A stretch of DNA of 64,000 nucleotides from Methanomassiliicoccales archaeon. Its GTDB lineage: Archaea; Thermoplasmatota; Thermoplasmata; Methanomassiliicoccales; UBA472. Shown in pieces: positions 36,040 through 44,758 of this stretch. Each line of letters opens with the position of its first letter. Within the stretch, counting starts at the first letter, position 1. A program made the position numbers and the translations under genes. The notes below the pieces were generated by a model. The model made no database searches, was not told the DNA's origin, and saw only the letters and a list, made by a program, of their open reading frames with translations. The stretch spans positions 23,819 to 87,818 of the forward strand of contig DASXVU010000007.1 in the NCBI GenBank assembly GCA_036504055.1. The letters run 5' to 3'.

Positions 36040-36801
36040 CTATCCATACAGATATGATTCCTCACCCGGCTTCTTGGTCTGTTTCATGCTCTCCATGGCG
36101 CTCTTCATCTCCCTCTCGATGGCCTCAGCCTCCATCCTCAGGGGTTGCGGGTCGAGCTTGATCTCAGGAAGCATCTCACCGATGATCTCGAGGAGCCTCG
36201 CTGCCCCCCTGGCATCTGGCATGTCCGCCTTGGCCGGCCCGAGCAGGCACATCACATCGATGCTCAGCCGGTCCCCTTCGGAGAGCAGGACACCTGATAT
36301 GCCAGACACCATCCCTTCTCGCATTTCCGATATCCGGTACGTTTTGAGCATGTTCTTCATCCTCCCGGTCGTTCCGACGCCGAAGGTCCGGGTCTCCTGG
36401 AGGTTGTCAGAGGTGTTGACGCCCTCTAAGGTAAGGATGGTGTCTATCCCCTTCTTTTGGCACCATTCCAGGATGACCTCGCTCAGTCTCTTGATCAGGT
36501 CGGGCCTGGGCATGAACTCTGAAAGGATGACCACGATCTGCTCGCACTTCTCCCCTTCACCGTCGCATATGCGTTTGCCGGCATAGATGCGTACGGGCGG
36601 GGACGGGATCCCGTCATGGAGGATGGTGTATGGCGGAAAATCCTTGGAGATGATGGTGGCGATCCGTTCCAGCTTCATCGTTCTGACGATATAGTTGGCA
36701 GCGATGGAGCTCACCAAGCCTACGCTCGGGAACCCTATCACCGCCATGGAATTGGTGATCTGCGCGTCCTTGTACTCATGGAGGAACATGTCTTCGTCCA
36801 T
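36040..36801 (-). CDS. PAC2-family protein (proteasome assembly chaperone-like)
   Basis: A 253-residue PAC2 protein. Typical elements are 'VIGFPSVGLVSSIAANYIV', 'TILTLEGVN' and 'EGMVSGISGVLLSEGDR'. In archaea PAC2 (DUF75) proteins such as PbaB-like chaperones are associated with the proteasome, though this copy's role is not shown. A helical charged C-terminus (about 225-253) may be the tail that docks on the proteasome. It is divergent from an M16 protease gene. Confidence 0.82.
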   Translation of the reverse strand: MDEDMFLHEYKDAQITNSMAVIGFPSVGLVSSIAANYIVRTMKLERIATIISKDFPPYTILHDGIPSPPVRIYAGKRICDGEGEKCEQIVVILSEFMPRPDLIKRLSEVILEWCQKKGIDTILTLEGVNTSDNLQETRTFGVGTTGRMKNMLKTYRISEMREGMVSGISGVLLSEGDRLSIDVMCLLGPAKADMPDARGAARLLEIIGEMLPEIKLDPQPLRMEAEAIEREMKSAMESMKQTKKPGEESYLYG

Positions 36802-36917
36802 TTACATCTACCCGATCGAAATCATTGGACCTCAACCGTATTAATGGTTGGTGGACCCCGATTCTCTGGGGTGAATCGCCGGCAAAGAGATTTACGTCAA
36901 GCATGCATTAGGATTTC

Positions 36918-38195
36918 GTGGCCCAAGACAGCTTGAACATCACTCACACTCCGGGCGGCATCCCGGTAATCGTCGAGCGCCTACCGTACTTCCGTTCCGT
37001 GGCGCTTTCGGTCAACGTCAGTGTCGGCTCCCGGGACGAGCCCCAGGACCATTGCGGAATCGCCCACCTGCTGGAGCATCTCATGTTCAAGGGGACCAGC
37101 GAGCGCAGCACCAAGGAGATCTCTGAGATCATCGAGGGGGCCGGCGGCGAGCTGAACGGATACACGACCAAGGAGCTTACCTCCTTTCACGTCTTCTCAT
37201 TGGACGAGACCGCCGAGACCGCTCAGAACATCCTCTCCGACATGATCGTGAACCCGCTCATCGACGAGGAGCATGTCGAACTGGAAAGGAGCGTCGTCAC
37301 CCAGGAGATCAACATGATGGTCGATGAGCCCGAGGACTATTCCCGGGTCCTGCTGGACCAGACGATCTGGAAGGGACACCCGATGGCCACTCCGGAATCC
37401 GGCCTGGTGGAGAGCGTCAAAGGCATCGAGACCCCCGACCTGCGTGGATTCTACACCGACAACTATCTCCCCCCAAACCTGACCGTGGTGGCATGCGGTC
37501 ATGTGGACCGGAAGAAGGTCCTGAGATGGGCCACTGAAAGCTTCGACCATCTGCCCCGGGCGAAGAAGGCGCCGGAACGTGTGCCTCCCCTTACGCATTC
37601 ATCCATCAACGTTTTCCCAAGGGAAGGGGACCAGGCCTATGTGGAGATGGGATTTCCCGGTGTGGATGCGAGGGACCCGGACCGGCAGGCAGTATGGCTG
37701 GCCTGCGGCGTTCTGGGGGCCGGGACCAGCTCCCGCCTGTACCAACGCATACGGGAGGACGAAGGGATGGTATACACCATATACACCTTTCCGCAACTGT
37801 TCAGCGATTGCGGTCTGATCGAGACCCATTTCTCGACCGAGTCGGATAAGGCCGAGACGGTCATCAAGCACATAGCCGAGGAGCTGAAACGGTTGAAGGA
37901 CGAAGGCTTGGTGCAGGGAGAGCTGGAAAGGGCCAAGCGCTGGGTCAAGGGAACTCTGGTCAGGAAGCTGGAGAACACCGAATCACGCATGTACTGGCTC
38001 GGAGAACATTACATGATGACCGGCGAAGTGGTGCCTCTGGGTAAGATGCTGGAGGATTTCGACAAGGTGACCGAGGACGATGTGGTCCGGGTCGCCAACG
38101 AGCTGTTCAAGCGGAACAAGCTCTGTGTCGTTTTGCATGCCCCGGACAGCCAGGGAAAAAAGATCGCCAAGAACATAAAGACACTGGACTTCTAA
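36918..38195 (+). CDS. M16-family zinc peptidase (pitrilysin/MPP-like)
   Basis: A 425-residue M16 protease. The inverted zinc motif HxxEH is in 'IAHLLEHLMFKGT' (about residue 54), and the distal Glu lies in 'LERSVVTQEINM'. The second half is the usual non-catalytic repeat with 'GAGTSSRLYQRIRE'. Relatives are processing peptidases for small proteins. It starts at GTG 36918. Its location beside a PAC2 gene suggests protein turnover, but this is only proximity. Confidence 0.9.
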   Translation: MAQDSLNITHTPGGIPVIVERLPYFRSVALSVNVSVGSRDEPQDHCGIAHLLEHLMFKGTSERSTKEISEIIEGAGGELNGYTTKELTSFHVFSLDETAETAQNILSDMIVNPLIDEEHVELERSVVTQEINMMVDEPEDYSRVLLDQTIWKGHPMATPESGLVESVKGIETPDLRGFYTDNYLPPNLTVVACGHVDRKKVLRWATESFDHLPRAKKAPERVPPLTHSSINVFPREGDQAYVEMGFPGVDARDPDRQAVWLACGVLGAGTSSRLYQRIREDEGMVYTIYTFPQLFSDCGLIETHFSTESDKAETVIKHIAEELKRLKDEGLVQGELERAKRWVKGTLVRKLENTESRMYWLGEHYMMTGEVVPLGKMLEDFDKVTEDDVVRVANELFKRNKLCVVLHAPDSQGKKIAKNIKTLDF

Positions 38196-38339
38196 CAGCC
38201 ATTTACATCTTCAACTCCGGAACAGATACGGGACTCGACATGAAGGATAAAAGATAACGGCAGGTGTTGGCAGGTCAATTCTTGGCCGGAAGCATACCCT
38301 TATTTATTCGTCCCTCTCAATTGTTTCTAGAGGTTTACC

Positions 38340-38693
38340 ATGGAATCAACAATTATGGCCCTACCGATATTACCAGGGAAAATAGACGCAGTAAAGGCTA
38401 TGTTCAAGACCATAAGGGACGAGAAATGGAAAGACAACGAAAGGGTCGATAAGATGGCAGGTGTCGAGAAGGAACAGGACTTCGTCCAAACAACACCGAT
38501 GGGCGACATGCTGTACATGTATATCGAATCCAAAGATATTCAGAAGACCTTAGCTGCGTTTGCCGCATCAAAGGATCCCTACATCCTCTGGTTCACTGAG
38601 GAGATAATGAAAAACACTGGTATAGACCTATCCAAGCCGCCTACCGTAGCACCGCCTGAGAACGTACTTTCCTACCACAGGTCTTTGCTCTGA
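38340..38693 (+). CDS. Small protein of possible DUF6176/dimeric alpha-beta type
   Basis: A 117-residue soluble protein. 'LPILPGKIDAVKAMFKTIRDEKW' at the start, broken here as LPILPGKIDAVKAM, and 'DMLYMYIESKDIQKTLAAF' resemble the DUF6176-like ferredoxin-fold family, in which a strand is followed by helix. Function is unknown. A TATA-like TTATTTATT lies at 38300-38308 and GAGGT precedes ATG 38340. A hairpin with a T-rich tail follows the stop, so it is probably monocistronic. Confidence 0.6.
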   Translation: MESTIMALPILPGKIDAVKAMFKTIRDEKWKDNERVDKMAGVEKEQDFVQTTPMGDMLYMYIESKDIQKTLAAFAASKDPYILWFTEEIMKNTGIDLSKPPTVAPPENVLSYHRSLL

Positions 38694-38697
38694 GTGA

Positions 38698-38754
38698 ATT
38701 CAGAAGGTAAGGCTTCTGTGATAACGATCTTCTGAATCCTTTCCTTATTCTTTT
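38698..38754 (+). terminator. Inverted repeat with T-rich tail after the small gene
   Basis: ATTCAGAAG at 38698-38706 pairs with CTTCTGAAT at 38729-38737, followed by a T-rich stretch up to 38754. It lies just past the stop at 38693, so it probably ends that transcript. A hairpin is not required for archaeal termination. Confidence 0.5.
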
Positions 38755-38935
38755 ATGACAAGATCATGCCTGAAGGAACGATATTCATTGCCAGATGTGT
38801 TCCTGTTCACCATCGCATAAGAAGTGATGACGGCGTTTCTCTACGCCCACCCGGTTGTGCTATTGCTCTTGGCATGCTCCAGTCCAATTGACCTCACGGA
38901 CTGCTCGATGGCAATAAACATCAAGACCCGGACGT

Positions 38936-39409
38936 TTAGGCCCGGTGCTTTCCCTCGATCAGATCGAGGACTGTCTGGACGGCCTCGGGCAGAGACTCTT
39001 CGACTTCCGGGGTCATGGTGTCTCCCACTGTCCAGACGTCGTTAACCTCGACCGCCACGAAGAATATCTCTCTTGGCATCCTTTCCGGCTCCAGCTTTCG
39101 TCCGAGTTCCAAAGCGGTCCCCACGTTAACCTCGTGCGGATTGGTGCCGTGGATCGTGGCGTGGAATGATTCCTCGCCCAGGACCATGACGGTTCCTGGG
39201 GCGTAGTTGGTGGTCACGATGGCATCGACCACGATGACAAGCTGATAGTCAAGCATCATCTCGATGAGGTCGAGGCCACTGGTGCTGGCCTCCTCCAAGT
39301 CGACATCCTTCAGGGCCATTGTCCTCAGCTGGTCGACTATGCGGAAACCGATGGCGTCGTCGGTCACGATCGGGCTTCCTATGCCCAGTACTAGCGTCCT
39401 TGACTTCAT
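38936..39409 (-). CDS. Hydrogenase maturation protease (HycI/HyaD-like)
   Basis: A 157-residue protein. 'LVLGIGSPIVTDDAIGFRIVD' at the start, given here as LVLGIGSPIV and DDAIGFRIV, contains the metal-binding Asp, 'VDAIVTTN' follows, and 'GTNPHEVNV' supplies a later His. The family clips the C-terminus of [NiFe]-hydrogenase large subunits after metal insertion. No hydrogenase genes are in the window, so the partner is elsewhere. I chose ATG 39409, about 25 bases after a TATA box; the upstream in-frame region is not conserved. It is divergent from a LysR-like regulator. Confidence 0.85.
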   Translation of the reverse strand: MKSRTLVLGIGSPIVTDDAIGFRIVDQLRTMALKDVDLEEASTSGLDLIEMMLDYQLVIVVDAIVTTNYAPGTVMVLGEESFHATIHGTNPHEVNVGTALELGRKLEPERMPREIFFVAVEVNDVWTVGDTMTPEVEESLPEAVQTVLDLIEGKHRA

Positions 39410-39433
39410 GTGCCGAATCTGATGGCCGGTACG

Positions 39434-39472
39434 CATAAAAATTTTCCCTATTCCCATCGGTCACATTTATCC
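39434..39472. promoter_or_regulatory. Divergent TATA boxes between protease and LysR-like genes
   Basis: Minus-strand TTTTTATG at 39434-39442 sits 25-33 bases before the protease start. Plus-strand CATTTATCC at 39464-39472 sits 23-31 bases before the regulator start. Both fit leaderless transcripts in an 85-base gap. Confidence 0.6.
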
Positions 39473-39494
39473 ATGCCGTACCTGATACACCAAT

Positions 39495-40301
39495 GTGAAG
39501 CTGGAGCCCAAGGTAGCATTGGAGGTCAACGGAGTCGACCTGACCTCCCATCAGCTCGAGGTCATCGCAGCCATATATCGTCATGGCAGCCAGCGTTCGG
39601 CCGCCCGGAGCCTGGGCATCGCCACCCCGGTGCTGAACCGGTATGTCAGGCAGATCGAGGCCAAGACGAAGCTGAAGCTTGCGGAAGGTACCGCATCCGG
39701 TACTGTGCTTACTGCAGATGGGGAAAGGATCGCCAAGGAATACGAAGCCCTCCGTGTCCGCATGTCCAAGTCGCCGGTCTTAGTGGTGGGATGCACCATC
39801 ATAACCGAGGACCTCCTGCTATCATCTCTTTCTAAGGTGGACCCGGAAGGGAAATTCGACCTGATCATATCCGATGACCTGAGAAACCTCAAGGACTTCC
39901 GAGCCGGAATGATGGACCTGGTAGTGCTGGACGATCCGCTCTATGCTTTCGACGAGAGCGAGGCATTGTTCGACGAGATCGGTTTCGATCGGCTCCTCCA
40001 TGTCGATCGCGGGACCACCTATCTTCGCTTCCTGTACGGTGCCCAGCGTATTGGCTTCAAGCATCTGGAGGTAACCGGAAAGACCTACCGGGTGGAAAGG
40101 ACGGAACGTTCATTGACCTCGTTGATGAACTCCAACATGAGCTTCTTTGTGAACGAGAGCTTGGCGGCCAGAAAGGGTCTTAAGATCAGGAGCGACACGG
40201 ACCCGAGGCTGCTCAAGCATGAGATAATGGTGCTTTATCATGAGGAAAGGCCGGACATCGCATCATTGCTGCTGGAACTGAAGAAACAACGGGTTCTCTG
40301 A
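39495..40301 (+). CDS. LysR-like/ModE-like transcriptional regulator
   Basis: A 268-residue protein. Residues about 15-75 are a LysR-type winged helix ('GSQRSAARSLGIATPVLNRYV'), and the rest resembles a periplasmic-binding-protein effector fold ('VVGCTIITEDLL', 'DLVVLDDPLYAF'). Such regulators sense a small ligand, possibly an anion such as molybdate in ModE relatives. The start is GTG 39495. It is divergent from the maturation protease, which could be its target; that is inference. Confidence 0.75.
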   Translation: MKLEPKVALEVNGVDLTSHQLEVIAAIYRHGSQRSAARSLGIATPVLNRYVRQIEAKTKLKLAEGTASGTVLTADGERIAKEYEALRVRMSKSPVLVVGCTIITEDLLLSSLSKVDPEGKFDLIISDDLRNLKDFRAGMMDLVVLDDPLYAFDESEALFDEIGFDRLLHVDRGTTYLRFLYGAQRIGFKHLEVTGKTYRVERTERSLTSLMNSNMSFFVNESLAARKGLKIRSDTDPRLLKHEIMVLYHEERPDIASLLLELKKQRVL

Positions 40302-40352
40302 CGGTCAGTGTATAACCTATTTAGGTTACACGTGCAGGATTTTTCATTCATG

Positions 40353-40360
40353 TTTATATA
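40353..40360 (+). promoter_or_regulatory. TATA box for hdrCB
   Basis: TTTATATA lies 34-41 bases before hdrC, allowing a short leader containing AAGGTAA as a weak ribosome-binding site. Confidence 0.6.
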
Positions 40361-40393
40361 CATCGGCAAGAATCCGGATGTAAGGTAATTTCC

Positions 40394-40903
40394 ATGTCCA
40401 ACATAAAAGAGCCGGACCCGGTATTCACCAAGGCGATAATAGACGCTGGCGGAAAGACCCTGGATCTCTGCTACCAATGCGGCACCTGCACGGCCAGCTG
40501 CCCATCGGGAAGGAGGACCGGGTTCAGGACCAGGCAATTGATTCGGAAGGCCCAATTGGGACTGAAGGACGACATTCTGCCCACCGAGGATCTGTGGCTG
40601 TGCACCACATGCTACTCTTGCGTCGAGAGATGCCCGAGGGAAGTGGAGATCACTGACATCATTACCATCATGAGGAACATGGCCGTGAAGAAGGGCTACA
40701 TGGCCGACCAGCACAAGAAGATCGGCGCGTCCATGATGAAGACGGCGACCACCGTGCCGCTTTCGCCGGAGAACAGCGCCCTTAGGGAAAAGATGGGCCT
40801 CCCAGCGGTCCCGCCAATGGCCATCTCGGATCCCAAGGCACTCGAGGATTTCAGGACGATCATGAGAAAGACCGGTTTCGACAAGCTCATCGGAGGTGCG
40901 TAA
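40394..40903 (+). CDS. hdrC: Heterodisulfide reductase subunit C
   Basis: A 169-residue iron-sulfur protein with two [4Fe-4S] motifs: 'CYQCGTCTASCP' (about residues 26-37) and 'CTTCYSCVERCP' (about 70-81). This matches HdrC, which carries electrons from HdrA or a partner to HdrB. HdrB follows directly, so the genes are one operon. No hdrA lies nearby, which is common in archaea that encode it elsewhere. Confidence 0.92.
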   Translation: MSNIKEPDPVFTKAIIDAGGKTLDLCYQCGTCTASCPSGRRTGFRTRQLIRKAQLGLKDDILPTEDLWLCTTCYSCVERCPREVEITDIITIMRNMAVKKGYMADQHKKIGASMMKTATTVPLSPENSALREKMGLPAVPPMAISDPKALEDFRTIMRKTGFDKLIGGA

Positions 40904-41755
40904 ATGTCTGGAAAGTTCGGATTCTTCCTCGGCTGCGTTGCGCCGCTGAGATACCCCGGTATCGAGAAGGCCACCCGTGAGGTCTTCAAGGCCTTGAACT
41001 ATGAGCTGGTCGAGCTGGAGGGTGCTGGATGCTGCCCCGCGCCCGGTGTGATCAAGTCCTTCGATGAGCCCACATGGTTGGCTCTCGCTGCCCGCAACTT
41101 GGCGATCGCCGAGAAGAAGGGCGTCGACATCATGACCATCTGCAACGGATGCTACGGTTCGCTATTCGACGCGAACCATGTTCTTCACGAGCACCCGGAG
41201 AAGCTGAAAGAGGTCAATGAGATCCTGAAGGATATCGGCCTGCACTACAGCGGCAAGACCAAGGTCAGGCACTTCGCCGAAGTACTGCACAACGAGGTCG
41301 GCATGGAGAGGATCCAGGCCGCCGTCAAGAACAAGCTGGACCTGAACGTCGCGGCCCACTACGGCTGCCACTTCATCCGGCCCTCGAAGATCAAGCACCT
41401 GGACGACCCGGAGAGACCCGTCCTGCTGGACGAGCTGATCGAGTGGACCGGCGCTCACAGCCTCCCGTACAAGGACAAGAACATGTGCTGCGGAGCTGGC
41501 GGCGGCGTCAGGAGCAGGAACAGCAGCCTGGCGCTCGAGTTCACGGCCGAGAAGCTGAAGAACATCAAGGCGGCCGGCGGCATGTACATCATCGATGTCT
41601 GCCCGTTCTGCCACCTGCAGTTCGACAGGTCCCAGAAGGATGTCAAGGGATACGACATCCCGGTCATCCACCTGGCGCAGCTCTATGGTCTCGCCTTCGG
41701 TCTGCCCAGGTCCGACCTGGGCCTCGAGGCGCACGAAGTCAAGGTAAACCTGTGA
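40904..41755 (+). CDS. hdrB: Heterodisulfide reductase subunit B
   Basis: A 283-residue CCG-domain protein. The first CCG repeat has 'GAGCCPAPG' and 'CNGCYGSL'; the second has 'HYGCHF', 'CCGAGGGVRSR' and 'CPFCHLQF'. These cysteines hold the noncubane [4Fe-4S] clusters that reduce CoM-S-S-CoB in methanogens. Because similar proteins occur in non-methanogens, the substrate is inferred from family only. It follows hdrC without a gap. Confidence 0.92.
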   Translation: MSGKFGFFLGCVAPLRYPGIEKATREVFKALNYELVELEGAGCCPAPGVIKSFDEPTWLALAARNLAIAEKKGVDIMTICNGCYGSLFDANHVLHEHPEKLKEVNEILKDIGLHYSGKTKVRHFAEVLHNEVGMERIQAAVKNKLDLNVAAHYGCHFIRPSKIKHLDDPERPVLLDELIEWTGAHSLPYKDKNMCCGAGGGVRSRNSSLALEFTAEKLKNIKAAGGMYIIDVCPFCHLQFDRSQKDVKGYDIPVIHLAQLYGLAFGLPRSDLGLEAHEVKVNL

Positions 41756-41765
41756 GGATGCCAGG

Positions 41766-42059
41766 TTGCACACAGCCCATCTCATAGGCGTCTACACGCT
41801 GCGGGACATGCCCGAAGAGCTGACCGGGTTCGTGAACTTCCAGGCAAAGCTTGAGAAGCATGAGCTCCGGATGGACGAGCGCATCGCCCTGCTGGTGATC
41901 GTCGGCACGTCGTCGTATGTGCCGGTGTTCGTGGAGACCGTCAGCGACCTGACCGCGGTCCAGAAGAGGCTACTGGATCAGGACGCCGAGATGGACAACG
42001 TGACCAGGGAATCGCTCAAAAGGGTGCTGGCCGAGATCCGGGAACGTTCCGGGGCGTAA
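41766..42059 (+). CDS. Conserved-looking small protein in the hdr operon
   Basis: A 97-residue soluble protein, not recognised. It looks like an alpha-beta domain followed by a charged helical end ('LKRVLAEIRERSGA'). It begins at TTG 41766, ten bases after hdrB, so it belongs to the same transcript. It has no cysteine and therefore cannot be a ferredoxin. A role with HdrCB is suggested only by position. Confidence 0.6.
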   Translation: MHTAHLIGVYTLRDMPEELTGFVNFQAKLEKHELRMDERIALLVIVGTSSYVPVFVETVSDLTAVQKRLLDQDAEMDNVTRESLKRVLAEIRERSGA

Positions 42060-42129
42060 ACGATTTCCAAACATCTTATCTTCCTTTTTCAGGCCGCGTA
42101 ACACGAATCAGAAAAGGGCGGCACGCAAT

Positions 42130-42140
42130 CTTTATATAAA
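42130..42140 (+). promoter_or_regulatory. TATA box for rps3ae
   Basis: CTTTATATAAA lies about 42-52 bases before the ATG at 42182. It leaves a short leader that carries GAGGT at 42171-42175 as ribosome-binding site. Confidence 0.65.
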
Positions 42141-42181
42141 AGTGGTACATTCCCAAAATATCCAATCATAGAGGTATCATC

Positions 42182-42934
42182 ATGGCTGCAACATCTACAA
42201 AGAAGGTCGTTACAAAGGCCGCCTCACGTAAGGTGAAAGACCGGTGGAAGGCGAAGGAGTGGTACAAGGTATACGCTCCACGTATGTTCAACCAGGTCCA
42301 GCTGGGTGAGACCCCATCGGCGGACCCGTCTAGCCTGACCGGAAGGATCATCGAGGCCACCGTTCACGACCTGACCGGCGACTTCTCCAAGATGCACGTC
42401 AAGCTGAAGTTCAAGATCACCGAGATCAATGGGTTCGATGCGCACACCGTGCTCATCGGTCAGGATCTCACCAGCGATTACATCAGGCGCCTCACCCGGA
42501 GGAAGCGCACCAAGACCGACCACGTCATCGACATCACCACCAAGGACGGATACATCGTCCGGGTGAAGCCGATGAGCATCACCGAGAAGAGGATCCAGGC
42601 ATCACAGGAGACCGCCGTCAGGACGCTCATGACCAAAGAGCTCCAGACCTCCGGCGCAGAAATGACCATCTCCGACATCATCAGGAGCGTCATCTCCGGA
42701 GAAATGGCCAAGAGGCTCTCCAACGTCAGCAAGGTCGTCGTACCGATCAAGAGGATCGAGATCCGCAAGACCGAGGTCATCCAGATGGGCAGCGCTCCGC
42801 AGGATGTTCCAGTCTTCGCGGCGCCGGAACCCGAGCCGGAAGCAGCGGTAGAGGTTACGGAAGAGGTCTCTGAGGCAGCGCCCGAGGCGCCCGCCGAGGA
42901 AGAGATCGCTCCGGCCGAGAAGGCCGACGAGTAA
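42182..42934 (+). CDS. rps3ae: Ribosomal protein S3Ae (eS1)
   Basis: A 250-residue eS1 protein. The N-terminus has 'DRWKAKEWYKVYAPRMFN' and the middle 'RRLTRRKRTKTDHVID', both conserved. The C-terminus (about 210-250) is a Glu/Ala/Pro-rich extension, longer than in many archaea. It binds the 30S platform. ATG 42182 has a good ribosome-binding site. Confidence 0.95.
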   Translation: MAATSTKKVVTKAASRKVKDRWKAKEWYKVYAPRMFNQVQLGETPSADPSSLTGRIIEATVHDLTGDFSKMHVKLKFKITEINGFDAHTVLIGQDLTSDYIRRLTRRKRTKTDHVIDITTKDGYIVRVKPMSITEKRIQASQETAVRTLMTKELQTSGAEMTISDIIRSVISGEMAKRLSNVSKVVVPIKRIEIRKTEVIQMGSAPQDVPVFAAPEPEPEAAVEVTEEVSEAAPEAPAEEEIAPAEKADE

Positions 42935-42959
42935 ACCCTTTCGACAAACTCATTCAGAT

Positions 42960-43069
42960 GCCGGGGTGGCTCAGCCTGGTGGAGCGTCGGACTCATAGGG
43001 TAAAGTGGTATTAACAGACCCTTCTCCAGGGCAATCCGAAGGTCGCGGGTTCGATTCCCGTCCCCGGCA
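42960..43069 (+). tRNA. tRNA-Met (CAT), elongator, with 36-base intron
   Basis: Acceptor GCCGGGG (42960-42966) pairs with CCCCGGC (43062-43068). The anticodon stem TCGGA/TCCGA frames the loop CTCATA-A, giving CAT. An intron at 42998-43033 interrupts position 37/38, the canonical archaeal site. The anticodon stem lacks the GGG/CCC pairs of initiators, so this is the elongator. Confidence 0.93.
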
Positions 43070-43198
43070 CTCCCTTTCACCATTTTCTTCTGATAGAGAC
43101 CTTTTGCTCAATGTCACTCGTTTTCTCCCGTGTTCCACGTCATAACCCTCCCAAAACAATTTATCGGGGCGGTCCCGTAGCGAACCTTCGGTGAAAGG

Positions 43199-44398
43199 TT
43201 GAGGGTCATAATCTATACCGGCAAGGGTGGGGTCGGGAAAACATCAACCGCCGCTGCCACCGCCTTGCGGTCCGCACACATGGGATACAGGACTATTGTG
43301 GTCAGCACCGACTCGGCGCATTCTCTGGCCGATTCCCTGGACTTTCCCCTGACCGGCGAGATCAAGAACGTCGAGCCGAACCTGGACGCCATCGAGGTGG
43401 ACGTCCTCTATGAGATGGAGCACAACTGGAAGGAGATCGGCAAGTACGTTTCCGATTTCCTCGAAGCCCAGGGCATGGACCCGGTCAGCGCCAAGGAGAT
43501 GACCGTTTGGCCAGGGATGGAGCTGATGTCCGCCCTGTTCTATCTGGACGAGTTCTCCAAGAACGATCGTTATGACGTCATTATACTGGACACGGCGCCG
43601 ACGGCGGAAACGCTGCGGCTGCTGAGCTTCCCGGAGACCTCTGACTGGTACTTCGATAAACTGTACAAGGTGTTCCGTAACACCATAAGGATAGCAAGGC
43701 TGACGGTGGGCAAGCTGATGAACACGCCTTTGCCCTCCAATGAGTTCCTCGACGACCTGGACCTCATCCGTACGCGGATGACCTCGGTCAAGAAGATCCT
43801 CACTGACCCGCAGGTCACATCCATCCGTCTGGTGGTGAACCCGGAGAAGATGGTGATCAATGAGACGAAGCGGGCCTTCACCTATCTTTGCCTATACAAC
43901 CTGACCGTCGAATGCCTGGTCATCAATCGTCTCATACCGGAGGAGGAGAGGCGCCATTATCCCAAGGAGAAATGGGAGGAGCAGGCAAAATACATGGAAC
44001 TGATCGAGGAATCGTTCAGCCCGCTGACCATGCTGAGGTCGAACATGTTCAAGACCGAGGTGTTCGGACGGGAGAAGCTGAACATCCTGGCCTACAACAT
44101 CTTCGGCGAGACTGACCCCACCCGGGTCTTCTCCACGGACAAGGCCATGGCCATCTACCGCGAGGATGGTGTGGATGTCCTCTCCCTCAAGCTACCGTTC
44201 TCGAGCAAGGACGAGGTAGAACTTTATAAGGCTGGAGACGTGTTAATCGTCAAGGTCGGATGGTACAAGCGTTCGGTCTCGTTGCCTTACTCGTTGGTCA
44301 CAAAGGACGCAACGAAGGCCGAGTTCAAGGACGGCAGATTATTGATCAAGTTCGAGGAGGTCAAGAAAGATGGCAAGGAAGAAAGCAGAGCCTGTTGA
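43199..44398 (+). CDS. ArsA/Get3-family ATPase
   Basis: A 399-residue protein with the deviant P-loop 'YTGKGGVGKTS' and the switch 'LDTAPTAETLRLL'. Residues about 310-395 form a C-terminal HSP20-like beta domain seen in archaeal ArsA proteins. Get3 homologues insert tail-anchored proteins into membranes; ArsA pumps arsenite with ArsB. No arsB is nearby and the Cys pair of arsenite-binding ArsA is not seen, so targeting is more likely. Start is TTG 43199. Overlap with the next gene shows coupling. Confidence 0.85.
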   Translation: MRVIIYTGKGGVGKTSTAAATALRSAHMGYRTIVVSTDSAHSLADSLDFPLTGEIKNVEPNLDAIEVDVLYEMEHNWKEIGKYVSDFLEAQGMDPVSAKEMTVWPGMELMSALFYLDEFSKNDRYDVIILDTAPTAETLRLLSFPETSDWYFDKLYKVFRNTIRIARLTVGKLMNTPLPSNEFLDDLDLIRTRMTSVKKILTDPQVTSIRLVVNPEKMVINETKRAFTYLCLYNLTVECLVINRLIPEEERRHYPKEKWEEQAKYMELIEESFSPLTMLRSNMFKTEVFGREKLNILAYNIFGETDPTRVFSTDKAMAIYREDGVDVLSLKLPFSSKDEVELYKAGDVLIVKVGWYKRSVSLPYSLVTKDATKAEFKDGRLLIKFEEVKKDGKEESRAC

Positions 44399-44705
44399 GG
44401 AAGAACCCAAGAAGGAAGAGGTCCCCTTCGAAGAGAGCGAGAAATGGAGCGAGCCCAGCGGGGGAGTGATATCACAGGATACGGTAGGCCACCTGATGAA
44501 AGCGGCGACCGAGTTCCTGGGAGCGATGGATACCATGGTACCGAAAAGGAAAATGCCAGACGAGGTGCGGGTACATTATAAGGCGGCCAAGAAAGAGATG
44601 CTTTTGATGGCCCGGGCAATACTGGACGCCAAGATAGCTGAGTGCGACAGCGAAAAGGCCCCGGCCGAGGAAGAGCCGCGGGTAAGAAAGATAAACCTGG
44701 AGTGA
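44370..44705 (+). CDS. Small acidic helical protein coupled to Get3-like ATPase
   Basis: A 111-residue protein overlapping the ATPase by 29 bases. The N-terminal 35 residues are highly charged (Glu/Lys), followed by a predicted helical hairpin (about 40-95) and a charged end. No family is recognised and there is no membrane segment. Being coupled to an ArsA/Get3-like protein, it may be a cofactor of that ATPase. Confidence 0.65.
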   Translation: MARKKAEPVEEEPKKEEVPFEESEKWSEPSGGVISQDTVGHLMKAATEFLGAMDTMVPKRKMPDEVRVHYKAAKKEMLLMARAILDAKIAECDSEKAPAEEEPRVRKINLE

Positions 44706-44758
44706 CCGGTCAGACCATTCACTCCATTCTCCATTTTATCGAGGAGCGTTCAGTCTGA

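Noticed and set aside
38755..38935. Short plus-strand frame near 38824-39045
   Set aside because: It runs into the maturation protease gene on the other strand, has no ribosome-binding site and no conservation.
42478..43083. A 201-residue minus-strand frame covering the tRNA-Met and rps3ae end
   Set aside because: It overlaps a tRNA and a ribosomal protein gene and has no recognisable domain.
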